Below are positions 7,752 through 15,986 of a DNA stretch of 41,115 nucleotides, one piece after another. The DNA lies in assembly GCA_964607765.1 (NCBI GenBank), contig CAZSNT010000089.1, positions 1 to 41,115 on the forward strand, written 5' to 3'. The DNA is from CAZSNT01 sp964607765 (lineage in GTDB: Bacteria; Verrucomicrobiota; Lentisphaeria; Oligosphaerales; JABHEG01). The position numbers and the translations under genes were made by a program. Position 1 is the first letter of the stretch, and every line of letters begins with the position of its first letter. The notes beneath the pieces are model-generated. The model searched no databases and had not been told where the DNA came from. It saw only the letters and a program-made list of their open reading frames with translations.

Positions 7752-9634
7752 GCAGCAATCCCGAACAACAGAGCGGGCGCACGCCCTCAGCGCCTGACGG
7801 CTACAAGCTGCTGGAAGAGCTGTGCGTATTCAACGGTACAACGGAACGCTTTTGGGCGCTGTGTGCCGAGTCGCTGTCACGGCTCTGCGATGCCTCGTTC
7901 GGGATGGTAGTTGTCCGCGGCTCTGCGGACGGCGGCGGGTGGCGTGCTGCGAGCGTGTGGCCTGAGCCGGACCACCGGCAGCCGTTGCCGAGAGCGTTCG
8001 CCGCCTCCATGAAGCGGCTTGCGGACCAGTGCCAGGCAACGGGTTACGCCTTCGAGAAAGTCCCCGGGGACCGGCAGGCTCAGGGGCGTTTCATTCTGGG
8101 CACGCGTTTGCACGCGGCTTTCGCGCCCGAGCGGTGTGCGGCCCTTTTCCTGGTGAACTGCACGGGCGAAGCGGCGGCCAGGGGGCTTCTGGGCGCAGTG
8201 CGCGCGGCCGCAATCCTGCCTTCCGTGTACCAGCTCAACACAGCGGTTCTGACTTCGCGGCGTGACCTGGAGCACGTTGCCTCCGTTCTGGACCTGATGG
8301 TACTGCTCAACGGCGAGTCGCGCTACCTGGCAGCTGCCATGGTCCTGTGCAACGAGGTAGCAACACGTCATCAGTGCGAGCGGGTGAGTCTGGGATGGCT
8401 CAAACGTGGTTACGTGCGGCTTCAGGCCATGAGCCATACCGAGCGGTTCGAACGCAAGATGGAAGCGGTGAAGACGCTTGAGCTGGCCATGGAGGAATGC
8501 CTGGACCAGGACGAGGAGATTGCGTGTCCTCAATCCGAGGACAGCACGACGATCAACCGGGACCACAGGACATTCAGCCACGAGCAGGGCATTCCCAACC
8601 TGTGCTCCGTCCCCCTTCGACTGGGCGGCGACGCGTGTGCAGTGTTGACGTGTGAACGCAGTTCCGGGCCGTTCTCCGAAGGGGATTTAGCGCATCTGCG
8701 GCTGTGTGCAGACCAGGCCGTGCGGCGCTTGGACGACTTGCGGCGAACGGATCGCTGGTTCGGGGCGCGCTGGGCCGCTGGGCTGCGGCGCGCCTGCGGC
8801 AAGTTGGTGGGTATTGAGCACACGTGGGCGAAGATCGGCGTGCTGGCCGTCACGGCTCTGGTTCTGGCCTTGATTCTTGTCCGCGTCCCCTACCGGGTGG
8901 AAGGCTCGTTTACCGTGCGCAGCGACAACGTGTCTCACCTTCCGGCGCCGTTCCAAGGCTACATCAGGTCGGTGGAAGTCCGTGTGGGGGATGCGGTGGC
9001 GCCCGACACATTGCTGGTCAGCCTGGACACACGCGATCTGGAGCTCGAGCAGTCTGCGGCGCAGGCGGAACGCAACCGGCATCTTCGTGAGGCAGAGAAA
9101 GCGCGCGCGGAGAACGCGTTGGCCGACATGCGCATTGCCGAGGCCCAGGTAGAGCAGACGCAGACACGTCTCGCCCTCATTGCCTACCGTCTGTCGCAGG
9201 CTGCGATCCGTGCGCCGTTCGCGGGCATCATCGTCCGTGGCGACTCGCCTGACGAACTGGACCAGCGCATCGGTGCTCCGGTACAGCGGGGCGAGGTGCT
9301 GCTTCGGGCCACGCGGCTCGAGGACATGTTTGTCGAGGTGGAGATTGACGAGCGTGACATAGACGAGATCACCGCCAGCCAGACGGGGGAGGTGGCGTTC
9401 GCCAGCCAGCCGCACCTGAAGTATCCGGTGACGCTCAAGCGGATAGAGCCAGTCGCTCAACCCCGCGAGCGCGATAATGTCTTCCTGGCCCGGTGCGAGT
9501 TTTCGGACGTACCCCAAGCGTGGTTCCGGCCGGGAATGAGCGGCGTGTGCAAGGTCGACGTAGAGAAGCGGACGTTGCTGTGGATATTCACGCATCGCAC
9601 GGTTGATTTCCTGCGCATGCTGTTCTGGTGGTGA
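7748..9634 (+). CDS. GAF-domain / transmembrane / HlyD-type adaptor fusion
   Basis: A protein of 628 aa starting at the ATG that overlaps the previous stop. Residues about 1-350 are soluble, with no signal peptide. Within them about 177-335 resemble a GAF sensor domain (ending ...AVLTCERSSGPFSEGDLAHLRLCADQAVRRL). A single membrane helix lies at about 362-380 (IGVLAVTALVLALILVRV). Beyond it come a lipoyl half (HLPAPFQGYIRSVEVRVGD), a coiled coil rich in Ala and Glu (about 430-495), the second lipoyl half (AAIRAPFAGIIVRGDSPDE) and a beta-barrel. By topology the GAF part lies in the cytoplasm and the adaptor in the periplasm. GAF domains usually bind small ligands or mediate dimers, so this adaptor could report a cytoplasmic cue to the export channel. 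The C-terminus ends in a short hydrophobic Trp-rich tail. The adaptor assignment is strong; the GAF ligand is unknown. Confidence 0.82.
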   Translation: MSSNPEQQSGRTPSAPDGYKLLEELCVFNGTTERFWALCAESLSRLCDASFGMVVVRGSADGGGWRAASVWPEPDHRQPLPRAFAASMKRLADQCQATGYAFEKVPGDRQAQGRFILGTRLHAAFAPERCAALFLVNCTGEAAARGLLGAVRAAAILPSVYQLNTAVLTSRRDLEHVASVLDLMVLLNGESRYLAAAMVLCNEVATRHQCERVSLGWLKRGYVRLQAMSHTERFERKMEAVKTLELAMEECLDQDEEIACPQSEDSTTINRDHRTFSHEQGIPNLCSVPLRLGGDACAVLTCERSSGPFSEGDLAHLRLCADQAVRRLDDLRRTDRWFGARWAAGLRRACGKLVGIEHTWAKIGVLAVTALVLALILVRVPYRVEGSFTVRSDNVSHLPAPFQGYIRSVEVRVGDAVAPDTLLVSLDTRDLELEQSAAQAERNRHLREAEKARAENALADMRIAEAQVEQTQTRLALIAYRLSQAAIRAPFAGIIVRGDSPDELDQRIGAPVQRGEVLLRATRLEDMFVEVEIDERDIDEITASQTGEVAFASQPHLKYPVTLKRIEPVAQPRERDNVFLARCEFSDVPQAWFRPGMSGVCKVDVEKRTLLWIFTHRTVDFLRMLFWW

Positions 9635-9640
9635 TTCGTT

Positions 9641-11794
9641 GTGGCAGAGGCACGCACATTCAGCGAATCCTGGTATCGCGTGGCGAACCAGCACATCAGC
9701 CTGCGGCCGCACGCCCAGTGTCAACGTCAACTGTACCGGGGCCAGGAGTGGGTGGTTGTTCGTGATCCGTTCACGAACCGCTTCTACCGTCTGCGTCCCG
9801 CGGCTTACCACTTCATTGCACGCCTGCGCCCTTCCCGGACGGTTCAGGAGGTCTGGGACGAGGTAGTTGAGCGTACGCCCGACGAAGCTCCCGGGCAGGA
9901 GGAAGTGATTCAGCTGCTGGCGCAGCTTTACCACGCCAACCTGCTGTATTACGACTCGCCCGCCGACAGTGCCAAGCTCTTCGAGCGCTACCGCCAAGCG
10001 CGTCAGCGCGAGACCACCGCCAAAGCGCTGAACATCATGTTCGCCCACTTCCCGCTGCTCGATCCCGACACGTTCCTGAAGCGCACGCTGCCGGTAGCGC
10101 GTCTGTTGTTCAGTCCTCTGGGTTTCGTCGTGTGGTGCGCGGTGCTCGTGGTCGGGCTCAAGCTCGGGCTCGAGAATTTCGCAGCTTTGCGCCAGCAGTC
10201 GGAGGGCATTCTGAGCCCCCGGAATCTGCCGCTTCTCTACGTGTCTCTGATTCTGCTCAAGACCAGCCACGAATTCGGACACGCGTATGCCTGTCGCCGG
10301 TACGGGGGCGAGGTACACACGATGGGCGTCATGCTGCTGATCTTCACGCCGCTGCCCTACATGGATGCGACCTCCTCCTGGTCGTTCCGTTCCCGCTGGC
10401 GGCGTGTTCTGGTTGGGTCGGCCGGCATGCTGGTGGAGCTGTTTGTGGCGGCGTGTGCCACGGTTGTGTGGGCCCGGACGTCGCCCGGGCTGGTCCACAG
10501 CCTTGCTTACAACATGATCTTCATCGCTTCGGTGTCCACGCTGCTGTTCAACGGCAACCCGCTGCTGCGTTTCGACGGCTACTACATTCTCTCGGACCTG
10601 CTGGACATACCGAACCTGCACCAACAGTGCTCGCGACAGCTGACGCACATCATTGAGCGGTACGCGTTCGGATGCAGACGTTCACACGGTGCGGCCGCGA
10701 CCCGGTCCGAGGCGGCCTGGCTCCTGTTCTACGGTGTGCTCAGTCGCGTCTACCGCATTTTCGTCTTCGTCCGGATCCTTCTGTTTGTGGCCGATCGTTT
10801 CCTGCTTGCCGGAATCATCATGTTCGTCCTCTGCGTGTTTTCCTGGGTGCTGACGCCCTTGGGCAAGCTGTTGAATTACCTGGTCACCAGCCCAAAACTG
10901 GACCGCACACGAGTTCGAGCCGCAGTGGTCTGCGCGGCGTGCTGCGCCGCCGTGTTTTCGGTGTTCTACTGGATCCCCTACCCCGACCGTTTCAGGGCGC
11001 CGGGCGTGATAGAGGCCGGTGAGTTGCGGGACGTCATCAACGAAGCGCCAGGTCGCGTGAGCGAGATTCTCCTTGCCTCCCGCACAACCGTTACGCGAGG
11101 CACACCCCTTGTCCGCCTGACCAACCATGAACTGCCGCACCAGATCGCGACGATGCGGGCGCGGCGTGCGGAGACCGAGGCCCGGTTGCTGCAGGCGTTG
11201 GACGAGGAGCCGGCCGACTTGGAGCCGCTGCGCAATCGCCTGCGAGTGATCGAGGAGAATCTCGCCAAACTCCTTGCTGACGAGTCGAACCTGGTAGTGA
11301 CAGCACCGAGCGACGGGCTTTGGCTGTGCCCCAACGTAGAGGAATTGCGCGGCCGTTGGCTGGCGCGCGGCACCACCATGGGCAACGTGCTCAGCCCTGA
11401 CGATTTCACGTTTGCGGCCGTTGTTACGCAAGCGGAGGCATCGCGCCTGTTCGGGGAAGAGATAGAGGGTGCCGAGATACGCCTGCGAGGCAAGGCGCAT
11501 CTGCCTCTGACAATCCGAGCCACGACCGTGATACCGGCCGAGCAGACCGTCTTACCGTCGGCAGCCCTCGGCTGGCTTGGCGGCGGCGATGTAGCCGTTG
11601 ACCTCGACGACCGTACGGGCCGCCGTACGGTTGAGCCCTTTTTCGAAGTTCGGACGCAGGTTGATCCCGTCCCCGGGTTGGCTCTGCTGCATGGTCGGTC
11701 CGGCAGAATCCGGTTTGAGCTGGCCCCGCGTCCGTTGTTGCTGCAGTGGTACCGCCGCGTGCGGCAGTTGCTGCAAAAGCGGTACCGCATCTGA
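9641..11794 (+). CDS. PqqD-like / M50 site-2-type metalloprotease / HlyD fusion membrane protein
   Basis: A protein of 717 aa with a GTG start 6 nt after the previous stop. Residues about 15-125 look like a PqqD-type winged-helix peptide-binding domain. A polytopic membrane region (about 150-480) carries the M50 zinc site HEFGH (His210, Glu211, His214). A second conserved block, NGNPLLRFDGYY, has the probable third ligand Asp312, so the catalytic set is complete. The last third (about 490-717) is periplasmic and HlyD-like: a lipoyl half (DVINEAPGRVSEILLASRTTVTRGTPLVRL), a short Arg/Glu helix pair and a beta domain. Related peptide zinc metalloproteases exist next to peptide export systems. 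Here the protein may bind, trim or gate the cargo at the inner membrane. What it cleaves is not known from the sequence. Confidence 0.82.
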   Translation: MAEARTFSESWYRVANQHISLRPHAQCQRQLYRGQEWVVVRDPFTNRFYRLRPAAYHFIARLRPSRTVQEVWDEVVERTPDEAPGQEEVIQLLAQLYHANLLYYDSPADSAKLFERYRQARQRETTAKALNIMFAHFPLLDPDTFLKRTLPVARLLFSPLGFVVWCAVLVVGLKLGLENFAALRQQSEGILSPRNLPLLYVSLILLKTSHEFGHAYACRRYGGEVHTMGVMLLIFTPLPYMDATSSWSFRSRWRRVLVGSAGMLVELFVAACATVVWARTSPGLVHSLAYNMIFIASVSTLLFNGNPLLRFDGYYILSDLLDIPNLHQQCSRQLTHIIERYAFGCRRSHGAAATRSEAAWLLFYGVLSRVYRIFVFVRILLFVADRFLLAGIIMFVLCVFSWVLTPLGKLLNYLVTSPKLDRTRVRAAVVCAACCAAVFSVFYWIPYPDRFRAPGVIEAGELRDVINEAPGRVSEILLASRTTVTRGTPLVRLTNHELPHQIATMRARRAETEARLLQALDEEPADLEPLRNRLRVIEENLAKLLADESNLVVTAPSDGLWLCPNVEELRGRWLARGTTMGNVLSPDDFTFAAVVTQAEASRLFGEEIEGAEIRLRGKAHLPLTIRATTVIPAEQTVLPSAALGWLGGGDVAVDLDDRTGRRTVEPFFEVRTQVDPVPGLALLHGRSGRIRFELAPRPLLLQWYRRVRQLLQKRYRI

Positions 11795-11822
11795 CCGGGC
11801 ACGGGACCGGGGAGCGCACCAC

Positions 11823-13826
11823 TTGATCACCCCGACACAAGACTACCGCCGAACGTCGCTGATCGTCCCGCGGGACGTTCCGTCGGGAGCCGACGCGTTG
11901 GTGGACGGGGTGCTGGGCAGATTCCGTCGACGTCGTGGTCTACTGCGCGGCTTGCAGCGGGATGCGAAGAAAGTCGACCGGTTGGCTCCCATGTTCCGCG
12001 ACCTGACCGACCGCCAACTGCGCGTGAAGCTCTCCGAGGCCCGGGACATGGTAGCGCGCCGCGATAGGGATAGCGAGCGTTCCCTTTTCCCTTGCCTGGC
12101 GGCCGTTCGCGAGGCGGCTGCGCGCCAGACTGGAATGCGGCCGTTCGTCGTCCAGCTTGTGGGTGCCCTCGCGCTGCATCGCGGGTACCTGGCCGAGATG
12201 GCAACCGGGGAAGGCAAGACGCTGGTCGCGGGTCTGGCCGCGGTCCTGGCCGGATGGACTCGGCAACCGTGCCACATCATCACGGTCAACGACTATCTGG
12301 CGAAGCGCGACGCTGACTGGTTCCGTCCTCTCTACGAATTCTGCCGGCTCTCCGTCGGATCGGTCACCGGGCCGATGGAGCCGCAGGACCGGGCACACGC
12401 CTATGCGCAGGACATAACCTATACGACGGGCAAGGAGATCCTGGCAGATTTCCTGCGCGATCGGTTGCGGCTGGGGAGGCTGCAGAACGGAGCACGGCGG
12501 CACATCCGGAACGTGGTGTGCAGACGCCCGCCGGGCAGCACTGAAGACGGTGTCGTGATGCGCGGGCTTCACACGGCGATCGTGGACGAAGCGGACAGCA
12601 TTCTGATCGACGAGGCGGTCACACCCCTGATCATCTCGCAGTCGACGCCTAACGAGACGCTGCGGCAAGCCTGCATCGCCGCCCACGAACTGGCCGCGGA
12701 CCTGGAGCCGGGCACGCACTTCAAGATCGACACACGATACAAGGAGGCGGAACTCACCGACGCCGGGCATCAGCGAGTGACCGAGGCGCGCGCCGAGCTG
12801 AGCGGCATATGGCGCTCGGCTCGGCGTTGGAGTGAGTTGGTGGAACAGGCTCTCACAGCCCGGGAGTTCTTCCAGCGCGGAGCACAGTATGTGCTTCAGG
12901 ACGAGAGCGTTGTGATAGTGGATGAATACACGGGGCGGCTGATGCCGCAACGCACGTGGCGTCACGGTCTGCATCAGGCGATCGAGGCCAAGGAGGACCT
13001 GGAGGTCTCCGCCCCGAGCGAGACACTGAGCCGACTGAGTTTCCAGCGTTTTTTCCGGTTTTTCCATCGCCTCTCCGGCATGACCGGGACAGCCAGCGAG
13101 TCTGCAGGGGAACTGTGGCATATGTACCGTCTGCCCGTGGTCAGAATACCGACCAATCGCCCGTGCATCCGACGCATGAAGCCGGACCGCATATACGCGA
13201 CTGAAGAACAGAAGTGGTCTGCGGTTGTCTCTGCCGTTACCGACATGCACGCGACCGAACGTCCTCTTCTGATCGGAACACGCAGCGTGCGGGCCAGCGA
13301 AGCGCTGGCTGCCCGGCTGCGCGAGCGCGGCATGGAAGTCAACCTGCTCAACGCCGTGCATCACGAGCGGGAAGCGAGCATCATCGCGGAAGCAGGCCAG
13401 GGAACACGTGTGACGATAGCAACGAACATGGCCGGCCGGGGCACGGACATCCTGTTGGGGCCAGGAGTGAAACGGCTTGGCGGTCTGCACGTGGTGGCCA
13501 CGGAGCGCCACGAATCGCGGCGGATCGACCGGCAGCTGTTCGGGCGCAGCGCGCGCCAGGGGGATCCGGGCAGCGCGCAAGCCCTGCTCAGCCTGGACGA
13601 TGAGCTATTCGTCCGGTTCCTGCCCGGGCAGGGCGTGCGGAACTGGCTGAAGGGTCTGCTGCGAGTCCGACACCCGGGCGCGCGGTTGCTTTCATCGCTC
13701 GCCGTACGCTACGCCCAGCGCGCGGCGCAGCGCCAGGCCTACAAGCAGCGCCAGAACGTGCTGCGAATGGACACGTGGATGGACGAGTCCCTCTCCTTCA
13801 CCGACAGCAGTGACCGCATCGTTTGA
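11823..13826 (+). CDS. SecA-like translocase ATPase, short form
   Basis: A protein of 667 aa, against 800-900 or more for housekeeping SecA. I chose the TTG at 11823 because GGGGAG lies 8 nt upstream. SecA signatures are intact: Walker A MATGEGKT (126-133), Walker B VDEADSILIDEAVTPLIIS (Asp255, Glu256), GMTGTA (Thr421), NMAGRGTDI (Asn535) and GRSARQGDPG (Arg575, Arg578). The preprotein-binding insert is present (VLQDESVVIVDEYTGRLMP). The C-terminal scaffold and wing are reduced, and the zinc-binding tail is missing. The motor should therefore hydrolyse ATP, but it is not the standard Sec ATPase. Being last in the TolC/HlyD/M50 operon suggests a dedicated SecA that energises export of the neighbouring giant protein. 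Whether it uses SecYEG or the operon's own membrane proteins cannot be told. Confidence 0.85.
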   Translation: MITPTQDYRRTSLIVPRDVPSGADALVDGVLGRFRRRRGLLRGLQRDAKKVDRLAPMFRDLTDRQLRVKLSEARDMVARRDRDSERSLFPCLAAVREAAARQTGMRPFVVQLVGALALHRGYLAEMATGEGKTLVAGLAAVLAGWTRQPCHIITVNDYLAKRDADWFRPLYEFCRLSVGSVTGPMEPQDRAHAYAQDITYTTGKEILADFLRDRLRLGRLQNGARRHIRNVVCRRPPGSTEDGVVMRGLHTAIVDEADSILIDEAVTPLIISQSTPNETLRQACIAAHELAADLEPGTHFKIDTRYKEAELTDAGHQRVTEARAELSGIWRSARRWSELVEQALTAREFFQRGAQYVLQDESVVIVDEYTGRLMPQRTWRHGLHQAIEAKEDLEVSAPSETLSRLSFQRFFRFFHRLSGMTGTASESAGELWHMYRLPVVRIPTNRPCIRRMKPDRIYATEEQKWSAVVSAVTDMHATERPLLIGTRSVRASEALAARLRERGMEVNLLNAVHHEREASIIAEAGQGTRVTIATNMAGRGTDILLGPGVKRLGGLHVVATERHESRRIDRQLFGRSARQGDPGSAQALLSLDDELFVRFLPGQGVRNWLKGLLRVRHPGARLLSSLAVRYAQRAAQRQAYKQRQNVLRMDTWMDESLSFTDSSDRIV

Positions 13827-13835
13827 GGGGCCAAT

Positions 13836-13941
13836 CTCGCTCACCCACGGCGCGAGGCCGTGGGGGTCACTTCACGGCTTGTCCGGGCCGACCTCGCTCA
13901 CCCACGACGCGCGGCCATGGGGGTCACTTCACGCCCTGTCC
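13836..13941 (+). repeat. Tandem hairpin repeat after the SecA-like gene (two copies, period 57 bp)
   Basis: Two 49-nt copies start at 13836 and 13893 with about five differences. Each begins CTCGCTCACCCACG and ends TCACTTCACGSCYTGTCC. Copy 1 contains a perfect 8-bp stem (13844-13851 with 13857-13864, loop GCGAG); copy 2 has the same stem with two mismatches. The first hairpin may end the exporter operon, although no T-run follows. It could also be a REP-like element. Confidence 0.7.
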
Positions 13942-13961
13942 TGCACGCTGGCATGTCCGGT

Positions 13962-13978
13962 CTGGCACGCCCTATGCT
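13962..13978 (+). promoter_or_regulatory. Near-consensus sigma-54 (RpoN) promoter
   Basis: The sequence CTGGCACGCCCTATGCT fits YTGGCACG-N4-TTGCW with one mismatch. The GG (13964-13965) and GC (13976-13977) dinucleotides have the correct 12-nt offset. Transcription would start near 13989, giving a leader of about 275 nt for the outer membrane protein gene. No activator gene is seen in the window. Confidence 0.55.
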
Positions 13979-14046
13979 TCTCACACGGCAACTGGGATGT
14001 TATGGAACAGGACAATCTGAAGGGCGCTCCGGCTTTGGGAGATCCC

Positions 14047-14195
14047 GTCGGCGGGTGAAACCCCGGTGTTTGGGTCGCCAAGGGGCTTCGCCTACCGAAG
14101 CTGGTACTACGGTCACCGCTGCCCTGACGGGCTACACTCTTTGCGGGTAGTCCTACAAAACGTGTAGCTTGCCCGGATGCAGCCCTGCGCCGGGC
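14047..14195 (+). ncRNA. Candidate structured 5' leader RNA (possible riboswitch) before the outer membrane protein gene
   Basis: The leader is rich in perfect helices. These include GCTTCG/CGAAGC (14085-14090 with 14096-14101), GCTACAC/GTGTAGC (14131-14137 with 14162-14168) and GCCCGG/CCGGGC (14171-14176 with 14190-14195). It also holds GGGTGAAACCC and GGGTCGCCAAG motifs and a GGTACTACGGTCACCG block whose order loosely recalls the c-di-GMP-I (GEMM) aptamer. I cannot show it is that family. The last hairpin could act as the expression platform. Confidence 0.3.
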
Positions 14196-14264
14196 ATTGC
14201 TCGGTTTGCCGTCCACCCGTATCCGGCTGTATTGTAAGATACAAGGAAGATTGAGGCCCTGGTG

Positions 14265-15974
14265 ATGAAAACGTATTTCCATGGCCGCCTGTGCTCTGCT
14301 ACCTGGCTGTGTGTTGCGGCCGCGAGCCTGTCTCTGGGTGTGCGCGCGCACGCTGACGCTGCTTCTGCCGCCACGGGTGGCGGAGACTCCACCACGGCGC
14401 AGACACGTCTGACGCGCATTCTTGAGTACACCAGAGCCCGTGCCGCGAGCCTTGCGGCTCAACGCCGGAAGCCGGAGCAGCCTGCGGCGGACGCGTCCGG
14501 ACCTGCAGAAGTCACCGTGCCGGCCGTCGGCGACAATACGACACCCGCGGAAGCTGTCAAATCGGAGACGCCGTCGCGCGTCAAACGCCTACCCCCTTCG
14601 TCACCGCCCGCCGGAGCACGCAAGCTGGAGACGCCGTCGCGCGTCAAACGCTTGACCCCTCTGTCACCACCCGCGGGGGCACCCGGGCCGGAACCGCCTT
14701 TACTCGTCAAGCCCGCGGCTTCTTCCGCGGCGGCTCCGGCCGCCGTTCAGGACGATCCTGCTGCAGCTCGTGCCCGAGCGGCGTCCCTGCTGGCCGATCT
14801 GGCCGGGGAGCCGGAAGAGCGCGAACTGCACGTTACTGCAGAGCAGGAGGCCGGCACGGCGCGCGCCCGTGCGACGGCTTCACGAGCTGATCCGACCGGG
14901 AGGCCGAAGGAACGCGAACGCGACGCAGCAGCGGCCAAGTGGCGCGTGGGCGTGGGTGTCACTCACAGGTCCCTGGGGGACGTGACGTTCGCCTCGCGGG
15001 AGTTCCGGAACGTGGGCGACCAATTCGTCGGCACGCTCGCCACGGGTCCGAACGACACGCCGGCGAACCGAGCTGCAGCCCAGGGCAACGGTCCCTACGG
15101 CGAGCAGGATCTCGCGTCGCCGTTGCCCGCTGCCATGCTGGTCGGCGACCTGAGCGCTCAGGGCTACGGTGTCGCCGGCCAGAATGATCTGCTGCTGCCG
15201 GTGGATTACATCACGGCGAACTCAACGAGCGCAGACCCCTCGGGCACGGACGGACTTGGCGCCATGTTGAGCGCTGAGCGACGGATCGTGCGCAAGGGGC
15301 GTTGGACGCTGGCGGTGGCAACCAACCTGCAGTATTTCGGGGCCAGCATCTCGGAGCGCGAGAGCGGCACGATGGCCAGCCCCGGTGCGTTTACTGCACA
15401 GCAGTACCTGCACTCCGTTGTCAACGTGGACAACTCCGGCCTCCCGGCCGGCGTGATCGCAGTGATCAACCCGGTTGACGCAGCTGATCCGAATGCGCTT
15501 CTGGCGCCGGGCGATGCGCAGTTCGCGGACAAGACGGTGTTCTCGATGGACAACGACGTGGACCTGACCTGCCTCTGTCTGGACTTGGGCGTCCAGGCCG
15601 CTTACGCGGCAGGACGGCTCGGGCTCGAGCTCGGCCTGGGGCCGACTCTGACGCTTGTGGACTTGGACGCCAGCCAAAGGCTGAGCTCACGCTGGGACCA
15701 GCACACGGTCATCGCCAACCCGGCGGCAGCGCCAGCCAACCAGCGTGGCGTGACAGTACCTGCCGGAGCGAGCTCTGAGACACGCTCAGACTCGAGCATG
15801 GGCACGTTGCTGGGCGCTTACGTTACGGCGGGTATGGTCTACCAAGTGACGCCGCTGCTGGACATCACGGCGAACGTGCGATACGACATCGTTGCGGGCG
15901 ATGTGGACAACGACATCGCGGAGGTGGAGTTGGACGGCTACAGCATGCAGCTGCGCCTGAGGATGCGCTACTGA
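14265..15974 (+). CDS. Outer-membrane beta-barrel protein with repeat-rich N-terminal linker
   Basis: A protein of 569 aa from the ATG at 14265; a GTG sits directly before it. Residues about 1-31 form a signal peptide (CVAAASLSLGVRAHA then DAAS). Residues 35-220 are low-complexity, rich in Pro, Ala, Arg and Glu. They include two copies of a 21-residue unit (ETPSRVKRL...PPAGA) and two copies of an ARARA...GEPEERE-like unit. From about residue 225 the sequence alternates like a beta-barrel. It ends LDITANVRYDIVAGDVDNDIAEVELDGYSMQLRLRMRY in pattern, with a C-terminal aromatic residue typical of BAM substrates. The barrel function is unknown. The linker could span peptidoglycan or bind another envelope part. 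It lies between the exporter operon and a convergent gene and has its own sigma-54-like promoter. Confidence 0.7.
   Translation: MKTYFHGRLCSATWLCVAAASLSLGVRAHADAASAATGGGDSTTAQTRLTRILEYTRARAASLAAQRRKPEQPAADASGPAEVTVPAVGDNTTPAEAVKSETPSRVKRLPPSSPPAGARKLETPSRVKRLTPLSPPAGAPGPEPPLLVKPAASSAAAPAAVQDDPAAARARAASLLADLAGEPEERELHVTAEQEAGTARARATASRADPTGRPKERERDAAAAKWRVGVGVTHRSLGDVTFASREFRNVGDQFVGTLATGPNDTPANRAAAQGNGPYGEQDLASPLPAAMLVGDLSAQGYGVAGQNDLLLPVDYITANSTSADPSGTDGLGAMLSAERRIVRKGRWTLAVATNLQYFGASISERESGTMASPGAFTAQQYLHSVVNVDNSGLPAGVIAVINPVDAADPNALLAPGDAQFADKTVFSMDNDVDLTCLCLDLGVQAAYAAGRLGLELGLGPTLTLVDLDASQRLSSRWDQHTVIANPAAAPANQRGVTVPAGASSETRSDSSMGTLLGAYVTAGMVYQVTPLLDITANVRYDIVAGDVDNDIAEVELDGYSMQLRLRMRY
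14564..14689 (+). repeat. In-frame 63-bp tandem repeat inside the barrel protein gene
   Basis: Two copies of 63 bp begin at 14564 and 14627 with GGAGACGCCGTCGCGCGTCA. They encode the 21-residue ETPSRVKRL...PPAGA unit. A more diverged third unit may follow at 14690. The near identity of the first half suggests recent duplication by slippage. Confidence 0.75.
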
Positions 15975-15986
15975 GCGAGATTCGGA

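Larger units (their letters stand above)
13942..14264 (+). other. Intergenic leader between the exporter operon and the outer membrane protein
   Basis: No gene is seen here. It contains the sigma-54 promoter and the structured leader described separately, then an AAGGAAGA purine tract (14243-14250) ahead of the start codon. Confidence 0.6.

Noticed and set aside
8687..10648. Long minus-strand open frames over the exporter operon (also 11940-13580), the cas3 gene (30973-32676) and the envelope cluster (21894-23045)
   Set aside because: They are antisense shadows of well-supported genes and are typical of GC-rich DNA. None has recognisable motifs.
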